Assembly (NCBI RefSeq): GCF_037975245.1
Contig: NC_092578.1
Coordinates: 13,438,321 to 13,502,320, forward strand
Source of the DNA: Apostichopus japonicus
Lineage: Eukaryota; Echinodermata; Holothuroidea; Aspidochirotida; Stichopodidae
Direction of reading: 5' to 3'
DNA length: 64,000 bases
A program made the position numbers and the translations under genes. Of this stretch, positions 13,364 through 26,661 are shown one piece after another. The notes beneath the pieces were generated by a model, which saw nothing but the letters and a program-made list of their open reading frames with translations, searched no databases and had not been told where the DNA came from. Numbering within the stretch: position 1 is the stretch's first letter; every line of letters begins with the position of its first letter.

Positions 13364-13847
13364 CTGCTCGCCTCTTCACCGAAATGGGCCGGCCCATTTT
13401 TCTGTTGAAACTAGCACTAGCCACCAATCACAGCAAGAGGTCAAGACTAGTCCACTCTTGGATGGGGAGATTGCTCTAAAAGCTGCCTTGGACAGTCTGA
13501 TTGACAACAATAATTCGGGGGACGTGAGTTCTCAGAAATCGCTTCATGCTCCCGAGAGAGAAAAGAAAAAATCGATTTTAAAGAAATCCAATTTCGGAGG
13601 GAGAGAAGATGTTAATGAGAGGTTAAGAAACATCCATACCGCCTCCAAGAGTATCATCTTAAAAAGTGCCTCATCAAACGGTAATAACAATATCCAAACA
13701 TTCCCAGAGGAAAGGGAACCACAGTCTTCGACAAAACCACTCATCGTGGATGAAGTTCAACCGAAAAGTGAGGTCATGCATATTTATAGCCAGCAAATCA
13801 CCATCAAGTCTCCCAGAGGAGAGATTGAAGAGACTTTTATCTTCTAG
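13364..13847 (+). CDS. Terminal coding exon (C-terminus of the scaffold-like gene)
   Basis: Joining from the exon ending at 6849 completes a Ser codon and then reads CSPLHRNGPAHFSVETSTSH for 160 codons to TAG at 13845-13847. The peptide contains a short helix (EIALKAALDSLIDNN), a very basic segment (EREKKKSILKKSNFGG), a second Lys/Ser-rich segment, and ends with SPRGEIEETFIF. It is polar and largely disordered, in keeping with the large upstream exon. The frame is open further upstream to 13254, where it would begin MFSLLFFLLCCVW. That apparent signal peptide is the translated pyrimidine tract and is not coding. The basic segment could bind lipid, nucleic acid or a kinase, but no specific function can be assigned. 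Confidence 0.6.
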
Positions 13848-15600
13848 AATATTTTGTGAATTATAAAATTTCTCTGGTTTCAGGAAAAGCAGACCTAGAA
13901 GGATGTAACAAGCTCCTTTCCAAGAAAAAAAGGATGTCCTTTGCTTTAAATGATCAAAGATGGTACAAAAAAAAAAGCAGTGATTTGCCTTAAATTGAAA
14001 ATGCCTGAAAACTGCATGTTGAGTTTGAAGGAGAAAAGAATGATAAACTTCTATACTGCTTATTGATTACAATTATTAAAAGGACTGATTTGTTTCAGTA
14101 GAGGGAAGGAAGGGAGAATGGGGCTCTCTAGAGTTTCAACAGAGAGTGCTGTCTTATAGGTCGTAATGTGCGCGATCAACAGTGTTTACAGATCCCCTGA
14201 TCAGAGTAAACACGACCGCGCCAAATACGCTCAAAAGCTTGCGAGCTCAAAGGGACGCACTGGGTGATTGTCTCAAGGGCCTACAAGGGCCTGCTTGTGC
14301 AGTTTCGCTAACGACAAACCTGTGTTAAACAACTCAAGTTAAGGTGCATTGAACAGTCTGACTGAAACTTCTGATACACGTTTCAAAATAAACCTTCCCG
14401 AGCAATTATGAAAGATTTTGTATATTATTTCAGTGATCTACACATGCTACTACCATGTTACTGCTACTCAAACTCAATAGCAACAGCTTGTACATTTCTT
14501 GTGGAACTAGAAAGCACTGATATGACAGAGCCCTCGGTCGTCTGAGAGCCCTATTCTTAGTTATATCAAGTACCATGGTACGACTCATTATCTGCGTTTC
14601 CACGGTTAGCTGCTTCTTTTAAACTGTTTCTTTGTCTTTAGATCTGCTCTAAGACTGTTGCCAAATTTTAGATATGATTTGAAGTTTTCTTGACATCTTT
14701 GATTGGTTTTGTTTTACTTGTCCTGTGTTTCTTTTCTTTTTATTATAAGTATTTATTTATGATGTATCTATTTTATTCGTCCTGTTTTACAATGCAAGCT
14801 GTTTTATTGTTGTAAGCAATTTGGTTTTGAATACCTGATTAGAATTCTACATGAGTTTGTATATGCAGTTTGTAATTCTTCATCACAGACTTAAATGAAG
14901 TTCAGTGCTTAATATATGCCTCTCTGCTTCTTTTTGCATGTGTGACAATTGAAAACCAAATGTATTCCACGTGGGTTTTTGTTGTTCCCTGCCATGAAAA
15001 GATCAGTTTTGCAATGTGAGAATTTATGAATATATAAAATCATTTGAAAGGTGACCGGAAGAGCTGTAAACAGGCATTGTTTGCAAAACAAATACTTGGG
15101 TAATATTTTATCCATATATCATCATACAGATAGGAACCTGCTTTTTTCTGTTTCAGCTGACCCATCATATAGTTGCATTTGCAAGAAGACGAAGAAGATA
15201 AATTAAAAAAGCAGATCTTCAACACCAGTCTGAAATACTGAAAATACGAGGTTTTAGATTCCACTGTAAAAATATGTTTGCCAATTTTGTAAACTAAGTG
15301 AAGATGCCACACAGGGCTTGTAATATGAATGCCAAGCTTGAATGAGTTCTCTTTTTTTAGGGATAACAAGTGATGGGGGGATCTTGAGGCCTGACAAGGG
15401 TTGTTTGTATTAGGAAACCCATTTTATGGAGTTTGTACCACAAAGAATGGTTTTGTTGTAAATAGAATTGATGAAGAGAACAAAAATAGATCATTGTTAG
15501 CTTGGTTTGTGAAACCCTCCATAAAAATCTTCTTTCTTAAAAAAAAATTTTAAGCCTTGTCGAATAAACAAACATTATAGTACAGTGACTGAATAGATTT
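13848..15600 (+). other. Probable long 3' UTR
   Basis: This sequence follows the stop at 13847. It is AT-rich, has no open frame of interest, and has AATAAA hexamers near 14388 and 15563, either of which could define the transcript end. The palindrome GTACCATGGTAC near 14572 is the only other local feature. UTR status and end point are inferred. Confidence 0.35.
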
Positions 15601-15705
15601 ACAGTGTGTTTGTATTAATTGTATTTGTCGTTCTTTGTTATTCTTTTTACTTTAATTTTTTGTTACGGCATTGTTCCATTGTTGATTACAATGTCCATTT
15701 ATTAT

Positions 15706-15995
15706 CAGGCGCGTAGCCAAGGGGGGGGGGCGAAGGGGGCAGCCACCCCCCCTTGAGCATATTTTTAAAAAATTTTTAATGTTTTTATGATATCGCTAGT
15801 GTTTTCAAAAGAGAAAATGCTAAGATGCAACTTACAAGGCCTGGGAAGTGCCATTTCCAGCGATCTAGGAGGCATTTTCATCCAAAATTTTCTTGTACGC
15901 TTCGCACCAACCATGGTGGCGCTACGCTTAGATAGTTTGCAATGCCGAATCTACAGTTTCGCCCCTCCCTTGGCAAATTCCTGGCTACGCGCCTG
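15706..15995. mobile_element. Non-autonomous hAT-like miniature transposon (290 bp)
   Basis: The element starts CAGGCGCGTAGCC and ends with its inverted complement GGCTACGCGCCTG. It is flanked on both sides by the same 8-bp sequence TTTATTAT (15698-15705 and 15996-16003). An 8-bp target-site duplication with termini starting CAG is the hallmark of the hAT superfamily. The inverted repeats continue inward (AAGGG, G-rich, GCGAA) after an 11-bp insertion in the right arm. There is no transposase, so it would need one supplied in trans. A short open frame inside it is not convincing. The intact duplication suggests a fairly recent insertion. Confidence 0.9.
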
Positions 15996-16003
15996 TTTAT
16001 TAT

Positions 16004-16576
16004 AGACATAATAAGAGTTATTTTTATTACTCCAGGGTCTGATATGCTTTGTCTTTCACTGAGGTTTCTTTAGTAGATGAACTTCCTTCTCAAAATGACT
16101 GGCAGCTGATTGCAGTCCTGTGTGGCTTACTTAAGATCAACATTCTGGTTTGGTGAATAATAATACTACACTACTCTTTTTAAATAGCGTTGCCTGATAA
16201 CTGATAGGCATTACTGCGTGTTAACTTTACATAGTGATAAAACAATTAACTTCAAAGAACAAGAGTTTGATAACCATATCTCTGATTCGCGGTGGTCTGA
16301 TTCATTTGAATGGTAGTGAACACTATATAAACTGATAGCTTCCTTCTATATGCGCTTGGTATTATAGTGAAAAAGCTACAATATATGGCCTACGGTACTG
16401 AGTTGACAAGTGACAATTCTTGGCAGTGAGGCGATGGAAAAGTATTATCTTACCAAGCTCAGAACCTGGGGTATTATTTGCCATTTGCACATATTTTTTT
16501 TAAGCTTCCACGAATTTTGTGAATCCCTACATCCTCTCACGCGACTTTTGAGATAACTGACCCATCGACTACATCT
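16004..16576. other. Intergenic AT-rich sequence
   Basis: This sequence follows the miniature transposon and precedes the large TA microsatellite. I see no exon, RNA gene or repeat. Confidence 0.4.
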
Positions 16577-16583
16577 GTATATA

Positions 16584-16652
<69 letters not shown>

Positions 16653-16791
16653 TTATATATATATACATACATACATACATACACATAAACTATATATAAA
16701 TATATATACATACATACATACATACATACACATAAACTATATATAAATATATATACATACATACACATTAATATATATATATATATATACA
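16577..16791. repeat. Compound microsatellite (TA)n and (TACA)n
   Basis: A long TA dinucleotide array is interrupted by TTTA, followed by two blocks of ATACATACATAC separated by ACATAAACTATATATAAATA. The second block repeats the first with its flank, so the array has expanded by about 60-bp segments as well as by single units. Confidence 0.95.
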
Positions 16792-19388
16792 CGATGTCCA
16801 TCTATTTAATGTATTTATTTACCACAAAGAAGAGATGATAGAAACATTTAAAAAGTAACATCGGGTACACTACCATTCAAGTAAAGAGGGAAGGTGGGGG
16901 AGCAAAGGAAATATTTTATTCGGATGTTTCAGTTGAGAACTTAAATAGTCATGCGGCATTGGAAAGCGACGAATGAACTGTTAATCTAAACAAGTACGTG
17001 TGGGAAAGCTTGTCAGATCAAAGTAACATACGGCGCTCAATTCTCTTCTGCGACAGCGCCATCTATTTAGCGCCTCTGCTTTCTGTCTATCACATAACAG
17101 TATTCTACGTGTGGTTGTTTGTTCATCTTCATGTTAACATCATATTGTGGTTAGTAAATTCGAACTAACTTAAACACTTGTAACAATATGTGGAAAAGCT
17201 TGACAGGCACCTGAAAGTGGTAGTGACATTGCAGATTAGAGGGGCGCTTGGGCGGACTGGAAGGCATGGCGGGTTTTGGCGGGAAAGGAAGGCGAGAGGT
17301 GAAATATCAGATCCGGGCAAATGACCGAAACGGCAGCAACGAGTGTCAAGACAAGGGAGTAGTTCTCTGTGTCAAGAATTGGGAAATTGTTGTATTTAGC
17401 TGCATGACGCACATTACTGTGTGCCAGGTTATGGAGTTACATGATATGGTCTGAAATTCATTCATACCCAAAAAATAAAAACAGCCCTTTGGTTTGCGCT
17501 CTTCTTATTTGAAATTTTGTGGGCGTGTCCTGGGGAAATTAAACTCATCCTGCTTGCTCATGGCAAATCAAAATGGAAAAATAGCAGTTTTGGTCAAGTT
17601 TAGCAGTTTCGCGAACAAATTGGTTTTAATGATTGCACACGACATGATTGGTTCTCGTTTTACAGTATCAAGCATCAAATAGCGGTACTGAACTCCAGCA
17701 GCGTCTAACTGCCGCCCTGGTTCAACGGAAGCCAATTTGTAGTAGTGATTGCAACGGAAGCGTGTATTATCACGGTTTTGTACACTTAATACTTGGTTGA
17801 TGTTTGGAAAGTTCCATTGCTGTCGTAGGCTGAAATAAGCAAATGTCTATACCCCCATTAAACCGGTACCGATGCGGGTAACCTATAGCTAACCAATATT
17901 TCCGTCTTTCCAAAGTTCACCTATGCACCAGTGATGTGAATGCGATACACCGCATACATATCTTTACCTGCATAGGCGTCGACATCAACATCCTCTGGAG
18001 AGCCCCGAAAACCGGAGGATGTTTATATCGAAGGAGCAACCAATTATTGTTTCCCTCTTGCAAACGGAAGCTGGAAATGGGATTGACAGCTGACCTCAAT
18101 TCCGTATGGCCGGCCATTGTACTGTCATATCGTATCATACTATTCTTCAATGAGTTATACGCGGACCTAAAGGGGTGAAAAATGGATTACTTGAAAAGAT
18201 AATGGTTTCCATGACAACAAAAGGATTAATTATTAATTATGTACCATAACTTCATTTGGTATTTGAAAGTGACAACGGAATCACGTGATATCTTTCTACA
18301 GGGAACAAAATGAGCTGCTACACCGGCATCATACGGGCTTCCGTGAGATTCCTTCAGCGCAAAACTTGCTCCGATTGGAAGAGGACGTATCGTAATATGA
18401 AGCAGTATGCGAATGAACAGTATATAGTATTAGCAATATGAACATTGTCCCTATGCTGGCAGTCACGCACGTACTCACTCCTCATTTGTATGATTGACAA
18501 AGGGCCTGTACAAGTGTTTTGTTTTGTTCCTTCCATCAGAGATGGATGAGCGTCTTCCTCAACAACATGTGCCTAACACTGCCTATACTTAATAACTGAA
18601 GCAGGTGGAGTCACCCTATTTATCATCACTGCAGTGGCAGACGACTGAAAAAAAAAACAATTCAATATCGCTCTTCCCACAGCCAAGCGCAGCAGCAATT
18701 TTGAATAGGTGAAGATAGATCTGGCTCGTAGTCGGTCTGTGAAACAGGACCGGGATGGGGGGCATCCCTTCACCTCACTCCCCCTATAGCAGTTAGTTGT
18801 GTTTGTGGGGTCATGCCTCCCAGCCCACGTCTACAACACTTTCTGCTGTCATTGTTTATCACGGGCTGTAGCTTTATACGCGTGTGAAATTCTTGTCAAG
18901 TCATTAGGCAAGTAACGGATAAAAAGGGTGAGCGAGTCAAGCTACGTTATTTCATCACCAGTCTCAGCTGGTCGAGAAATTTTGTCAGGACGGGAAATTT
19001 AAAATTCTATGACTTGAATAGTCATGGTAAACTGAAATGACTCAATCAAGTAAAGTGGGGTCATCTTCGCCCTGTATAAACGTTGCAGTGAACCTCATGA
19101 TTCTGTGAGTCAGCAAAATTCATAGTTTGATTGGCTCGTGTGTATCGATCATTAATATTCCTGAAAATTAGTCTTCTTAGATACTACACATGCCTGACGA
19201 AGGAGGTGGAGGGAAGAGGGGTCAAATGCGATATACAGGCACAGGTCCGGGGTTTATTAAGGGGGCCAGAAAATTATGTAATAATCATTTACCCCATTTT
19301 CAAATATGCTAAAGGAAAAATAAAGACTCGAAGAAGGGGCCTGGTGACAATTCCCACGCCCCCATCCTCTCCCATGGGCCCGATCTGA

Positions 19389-19403
19389 CGTTCGACGCCA
19401 CTG
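19389..19403 (-). mobile_element. Possible solo hAT-like terminus
   Basis: Read on the minus strand this begins CAGTGGCGTCGAACG, which resembles hAT-type ends of the form CAGNGGCGTNG. I found no partner inverted repeat or flanking 8-bp duplication, so it may be a decayed element end or chance. Confidence 0.3.
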
Positions 19404-21441
19404 ATGCTGTACTAATATATCTAATATATCAAATTTAACACATAATCGGACAATTCTCAATCTAACCATGTCATGTTTTGAGTTTTGTCTCTTAATTGTC
19501 AGTTTCCGAAAGGTTACCATCTTATAGCCGGCGGCGAAACGATTAACTTGAGGGCCCGGGCTAAGAATTACATGGGACCGTAAAGCGAGCCACTGTCACC
19601 TTGAACGCAATGTGCAGCTGTGTTCACCGTCTTTATAAGGTTCGGCCCCTAAGGCTTCGTGGCCCGGGACAGTTCGCCTCCTCCCCTTCTCTCAAACCCC
19701 TGGTGCCGTCGCATAACTATAGCATTACTTTTATGGGGTTGACATTAATTTACGAAGTCCGCCGCCTCGATTTCTTTTTTTGTTCAACATGAAATGTTAA
19801 TTACTGAGAGATTCATTAAACTGTTTCATAATTACGGTTATTCGCTGAATATACACTCTCTATTCATCAATGTATCTATCACATACTACAAAATAGGACA
19901 AGGAAATGTTCATCGATTTCCAAATGTTTCTTATAACTTGAAATTACACATGCTAATAACCCGCATTGCAATGGCCAAGGTGTTTCGACAATTATGCAGT
20001 GGCAAAGCAGGTTCACGCAAAACATGCTAAGTTGAAATTCATAGCACTACTTTCTTTTGAACGATCGACATTAAACCATCCGGTGCTCCAGTTATTTAAC
20101 ATTTAATAAACAGAAGGTTAAGCCTTTAAGCGCTTCATGGAGCCAGAAAGTGTCACGTAATTTCAACCCTTTCCTGGTGTGAGTTTGTATGGTTGTTCAT
20201 AGCAACAGATCATATTTTCGTGTTCCCTATATATGATATCACTTAAAATAGTATGCTACTTTGGTCTCCAAATGTACCGTCCAATTCCATTGATATATTT
20301 GTCCTTGACGCAAATAACTAGAACGATAAAATAAATAAAAAGCGCCTGCCAAAACATGTGGTCCTATATTTGACGTAAAAATAAATACCAACGACTTTTG
20401 GTTTCTGCCTAACTTTTGGAAATTAGATTGAACCGGAAATACGCTGCGATTTCATAGTTCACATAACATACTCGACATAAACGTCCACGTGGGAACAGGG
20501 AACAGGGAAAGGTTTTTGTCTGGTTACATTCTTTGGACATGTTAACCGGTTATTGGCAACCTCTGGATGTTCTGTTGACGCCCATGAGACTCGTTCTTGA
20601 GTTCAACTTTTTTGAACCGTTTATGTACCTTCTGACCAGCCATATACAGGTGTCAATTCTGTGAAGTGATATTTGCTTATGGGAACCTTTTTGGCTAACA
20701 CTTACTTCATAGCAGTAAATTCATAAGGAAATTGTTACTGAAAAGCAACTGCTACTTGAGGGCAAAATAAGTGTATACCAGGTGAGAAATTCAGAAACCA
20801 ACAAGTTAATCATACAGTCTCATTTACTTTGGGTATTAATGCACAATGATGCCCTCCTGTCTCCTCTTAACATTTGCACTCCAATTACCTAGTTTACATA
20901 CACTGTGCCCCATAACATGTAATTGTCATGTACCTTTTAGCTATAACATCAATTACATGGATTTCCATTCTACGTTATTTTAAAATTCAGCATGTTTCAA
21001 CGAACGAACAAACGAATACTTTAAGACAACTTGTACATGTTTTACACAGATATGGTTTGCTTCTTTTCCTTTCCATACATGCTATACTCAAGGAATTGGT
21101 AAAATGGACATATGGATATTTTTGTATTGTTTCCTTTGGTTAGCTAGTCTTTACTTTCGGAGAAAACTGTCTTCTTTATAGCCCAGCCAAGCACAATGGT
21201 ATTACATGGCATTCCTTAATATTATTTATATTACGTACCACCCCCACAACTGTACGTTTATACGTGTAGTTCCGTGACCACATGGCACACATACCGCTTA
21301 TATCGTCGATTATTAACTAATACCTGGCTTTAAATTCCATTCCAAGATTCCATTTCTGGAAATTCCGGGTTATCAATGTTCGTGACATTTTGCGAGTATT
21401 TTTTTTTTTCGGCACATATATTATAATCTACTACTGAAAGG

Positions 21442-21457
21442 CAGGGGCGTCGATCCG
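21442..21457 (+). mobile_element. Possible solo hAT-like terminus
   Basis: CAGGGGCGTCGATCCG resembles hAT-type element ends. No matching inverted terminus or target duplication was found in the neighbourhood. Confidence 0.25.
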
Positions 21458-21943
21458 CTCCTATGATTGGAAGAGCCGAACTAACCAATACAAAGCCCTC
21501 AATAAATGCAATTCTACTCGATCAGAAGCAGAAGAGAAAATGGACTTTAAGATGTACCGCACCAACTACTTCCACCAAACGCACCCCCTCCCCAATCCTT
21601 CATACCTATTATGTTTTCAGAAAGTTAATTAACTGTATCTATTTCAGTTATTCCATGAAAAATATGATCAAGTATTTATTTGTTAACAATAAGGGACTTG
21701 CACGGGTTCCGATAATTGTTCAGGACAAATTATATATCTATCAGCCAAGGATTATATACTTTGACTAAATCCATCAATTAGAATAACAACATCAGTTTTA
21801 ATGTTACATTCATGCATCCACTGAGCAATTGTTGACAGCTAGTATATTGTAAGGGTAAATTCCGAAGGAAATTTCATTTCCTTGAACAAAAGGATGCATT
21901 TTACTGACATACTGATATATCCTTCACAGTTTGCTATGGGTAT

Positions 21944-22303
21944 TTGCGAGCGAAGACACGGAACTTTTTAAGTGCCGACGAGATATTCATATATTTTAGG
22001 TGAATTTGATCTCAGTCGAATTGCATTAAGATATTGAAATATTGTGATCCGAGATGTTAATATCTCAGTATATCTATTCGTTGAGATGTTGAAACATTGA
22101 GATACAAGATCTTAATATATCAATTGAGATATGAAAATATCACCTCAGCATCTCAACGTATAGAGATACTGAGATATTAACATCTCTTATCTCAATAATT
22201 TTAACATATTTTAATATCTCAATGCACACATGTTAAGATCATTCATCCAAAACAATATTTAAATATCTCGTTGGCACTTTAAAAGCTCCGTACGAAGATG
22301 CGC
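21944..22303. repeat. Long imperfect inverted repeat (fold-back or MITE-like element)
   Basis: The left arm (about 21944-22091) and right arm (about 22144-22303) are reverse complements over roughly 150 bp. The inner 40 bp (left GAGATGTTAATATCTCAGTA) match almost perfectly. The outer parts match with small gaps, including AAGTGCCGACGAGATATT on the left against AAGTGCCAACGAGATATT read from the right. A spacer of about 50 bp also contains GAGAT/ATCTC motifs. A transcript would fold into a long hairpin. No clear target-site duplication was found, so the class (fold-back, MITE or simple inverted duplication) is uncertain. Confidence 0.85.
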
Positions 22304-25029
22304 ATGATGGGTGATTTGTTTGCACATATACTTTTCCGAAAAAACTTTACACGTTGGGAGGGCTTTTCTGGCCAGGCTGGTTCCGTCTTCTCCCTACAGT
22401 ACGTCCCTGACTGGAGAGTGAGGTGAGACGGGTGGGGATTGGGGAGGGGGAGTAAATTACCCCCACCACGAGATAACTGAAGTCAGCTATTGTTATAGCA
22501 GTATTTATAGCCTCCCGCCCCTTCCTCCTAGCGTAAAACTATAGTTAAAAGTTATGGATTGGTTGCTCCGACAACGCATAGTACAGATGCATATGTAATA
22601 GCATTGAAGACTCGCCCCAAACCGCGTGCGGCCATCTGAAAAAGTTAACTTTCCGTTGCTTGCAAGTGACGTTGTGTTCGTGTCGCTACGAAATGCAGAC
22701 GGCAATAAAACGTGATACCTTTTTATCTTTAGCTGGACCTGCGATGTCCATCGCTGTATTGTTTGTACACTGTGTTGTGGGTATTGACCGCAGCTGTATG
22801 TACTGACTGTACACTAGTGTCTAATTACCGATGATAGCAAGCTGTGTGTGTGTGTATTTTCTGGGATCAATGGTGGTATCTAACACTTCTGTTACACCTC
22901 ATTCGAAACTAGGTCAGATTACCGGCATTTGCGCGAGTCTTCACACCCTTTCATTCGTTGTCATAGGCAGGTGAGAACAGCTCACTATAGTCTTCATACA
23001 ATCCGTTTGGACGCATGACATCACAATAATCTTTTAAGAACGTTTGAACAGACTGTTACCAAGCAGAGCACTCGCCAGTGTACACGAGCTTTCATGGACG
23101 GATACAGACCCTTGACCTGTTTCCGATTTTCGAAGAACTAACCATCATGTTACTCGTGATAGGAGTCGTATGATTCCGCACGTCTTAATGGCGTGCCCAA
23201 AGAAAAGGGGGAACGACGGGAATTCATATCCTACATTTTTATTTGTCAATCATTGAGGAATGTTTCAGTCGGGGAATGTTTACATTCAGTAGTAGAAGAA
23301 TTCGTCAAATAATGCTAGCGGTGTAAAACAATTTCAACCACACACACTCAAAAATCAAGAGTATTTTATTAGCACAACCTTACGTTAAGAGCTAATTATA
23401 GATCTCATTTATAGTCTAAATGTGCCACTGTATATACCATTTGACGTCTATATTTTTCTCCTGACCCCCCCCCCATCCCACCCACCTACACGAGGAGTAG
23501 GTTTCTATAGACGACCCCAGGGTCATTAAAATTCTTCATTTCCCTCCGGTCCCTTTCATATACAAGTATAGCAAAATTCTGCTCCTACCTAATTAATTGT
23601 ATACTCCCCACCCCATCCCCACCCTATCATCCTGTACTCGCCATGCACTGTGTATGAAGCCACGTGTACTTTTGCAGTATAGCAGATGGTTTAGAGTTCG
23701 TTCATGCCCGATATCGGTATAGTGTCCCCTATATACAATGATCGCGCACGCGCGGCTATAATTATAGGTGAGCTATTCAACACACGTAGAAAACTTACAG
23801 TGAACGTCGTCGAATTTAATTCGGACTATGTTTGCGACTTATTTGAATACCTGCATGACTAAACTTTGCAGTGATAATACAGAATAATTGACTAATTATA
23901 GTACTATGTCTTGAATGAGGCGAGTGACCATCTTTAGCACCCCCCTCCCATTTCCCCCTTTTATAAAATAATAATGTAAAAAATCTGAAGAAAATCATAT
24001 ACCGTATATACTTCCAAAGGCTACTTTAATAAGAATCCTTTCTTCAAGGTATACGAAAATATTCGCAAACATGAATTTCAACAGAGAGCGATATATATAG
24101 TCATGCCATTGAAAACCATGTATGAAATGTTAACAATATATAATAATATAAGGAATATTGTATGACACCCTATACCCCCTCCCCGTACGGAATCTTGAAT
24201 TCCCACCCCTCCCCGTATAGGAATATTGAATGTCACCCACCCTCTCCCCTGAGATAGTGTTTCATTTTCGTGTCCTGTTCTCTTCTGATTGTCTTTGTTT
24301 AAACATAATCATGTTTACCATGCCTTTAGTATGAACAATCCAAGTCGCTAAATTACATCAAGAAAAAAAGCACAGAAAAGAGTCTTCATCGTATAAACGG
24401 ACAGATGAACGGGAACATTAAAATTAAAAGTTCACAGAAAACAGAAAATTTATCAACATGTCATTTTCTGAATTCAAACATTTTATTCTATATTTAAAAA
24501 TGTCTTCGAGATATAATAGTCAAGTTCCATAACCTCCCTATCTGCCAAAAATAGAACTTCAGTTAACATGAAAATAACATTATTCATGTCTTTTCCCGGT
24601 TATGAAATTCGTTTATACACTCGCTATTGTTTTATCCGTCTTTGTCTATTACGGACAATAATTTATATCGCAAACGTGGGGATGAATGGAATACGGATAT
24701 GATATGAACTGTAGCACAATTAAACAATAGAACAATAGGAAAGACACTAATTATCAATATGAAAAAAAATGAAGAGAATGAAAGCAACATTATAAATGAA
24801 GTCAGATCCCGAGCTTATAGAATCGTGCCCACGTATATAGCATTACATGTTTATTATTGGAGGATGTGTGTGTGTGGGTCATTAGCAAACTTCTCACAGC
24901 AAATTTATTTATTATAAGCTTGCTAACAGTACTTTCTATACGGATTTGTGACTCCTCAAAGTCATTATTTCACAAGCAATTTGAAGAATTTTTATTTAGA
25001 CAATTTTAATCCAAGCGCTGACATTGAGT

Positions 25030-25150
25030 TGGTGTGAAAAAAATGTTAGAGTGAGAATATAGACTGGTTACTGACTTTGAGTAGGCGTGGCCATTATTTC
25101 ACCTTATAGCATATTTGGGGTTATTGCCGATGCATATATGTAAGACGTTA
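25030..25150 (+). repeat. Dispersed repeat family, copy 1
   Basis: The stretch around TTGAGTAGGCGTGGCCATTA followed by TATAGCATATTTGGGG resembles stretches near 40490-40640 and 62190-62310. They share the order gTGgCCATTa, a short gap, tAGCaTATTT, then a region rich in GC and T. The copies are quite diverged, so this is probably an old interspersed element. Confidence 0.4.
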
Positions 25151-26557
25151 AGTCGATGATTAATGTTGTAGCATCATTTTAAACAATAAAGGTGACTGGA
25201 GGCGTCCTAGTTTCAGACGCCAAGGCCAAAGACAAACACGGAAGTATCGAATCTAAGTGTCATGCACACAGACGCTCCCAAACACATACAAAGACACACA
25301 ATAGATAATAGTTAAAAGAAAAAATAATAATAATAATAATAACCCGAGTGCCGGCGCCTTCATGATAAAGTACAGCCTTGCAGACACAATTTCAAATGGG
25401 CGTAATGACATGAAGAAGAAAACAAGTATAAAAATCAGGAAAAAACAGCACAGTGTGGATGCAATGACATTACTCCTACAAGTTTTGGTATGGTATGGTA
25501 TACAAGGTGTGATCAGTTTTAATTGTAGGAATTTGCATATAAATTTCGCTGGATGCTTGGCAAAATATGTTCTTTACTTCAGTAGTCAGATATAAATATC
25601 CCTCTGGACTATCCATTTAAGCTTTTCATCGATTCTTAGCTTCTGTGAAGTCTCCTCCATTTTGTTTCAAATATTTGAATTTAAAGATATCGCAATGACT
25701 ACCGTATCATCGATTCTTTCTTTCTCCACCCCCCCCCCCCCCCCAACGCCCCAACTTCATTTTGAAACCATCAACTTCTCTATATATTTTGTATACTTGC
25801 TTTGCGTAACAAATAAATTTGAGCAAAAACAGTAATAATGATTTTCAATTCAATTCTGTTCAAGAACAAAGGAATTTACAAATGCGACAGAAGAGGCAAA
25901 AAAGGTTAAATTTCCCTTCCCCTCCTATCATGCCTCTCTCCATCAAAGGTTAGCCGATACACACCCCCCCCCCCTCCACTAAGGCTATTATTCTTCGTTA
26001 GTCGATAATTTACACTGGATTAACGGTAGGTTGATCGGGACTTTCCCTGCGTTATCCCGCACAGTTTGGTCTAGAAATCGTCAGGTATTCTGGGGCAAGT
26101 CTACAAATAAGACTTAAAAAAAAGGACAAATATTATTGACAAAATATTTGCAAGTCACACGATTTTTGTTTCATATTGTCCTAACATACTGGGCACAATT
26201 AAATCGCGAAACTGACGGCAACACATTGAACGAGGTTTTCACACTTCCAATTTAAACGATTTTATTGACTTTTACACATATAATGATATATACGCCTACA
26301 GCGTATAACTCAATAATAGAGGATGGTTTTGGGGGGGGGGGGGGGGGAGACATATTTCTAAAGATTTACTAATCACAATATCAATGAATATTATTATTAT
26401 TCTTCGGCTATATTTAACAAGTCACATTCACAAAACTCTTAAATCGTATTATATCTTGCCAATAAGTTAATGCTTTTATTCAATTTCAGCACCTGCACAA
26501 TAAGCATACGAATTTAAAGCAAATACTGGTTCATATATACCTGTGAAAATTAATTTA

Positions 26558-26661
26558 TATAGATATGTATAGATATATATATATATAGATATATATATAT
26601 ATATAGGCTGAAAGAGGCTGAAAGTTTTTTCACTGTTCTTGATTTTCCAACTCATTACGAT

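Larger units (their letters stand above)
16792..21943. other. Intergenic region with no supported gene
   Basis: The sequence has mixed composition, with somewhat more CpG between about 17,200 and 18,200 than in the surroundings. Short open frames exist at 17248-17454, 17936-18178 and 21463-21768. They show no domain, no codon bias I can detect, and no paired splice sites. A hAT-like terminal sequence occurs in reverse near 19389-19403. Confidence 0.4.
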
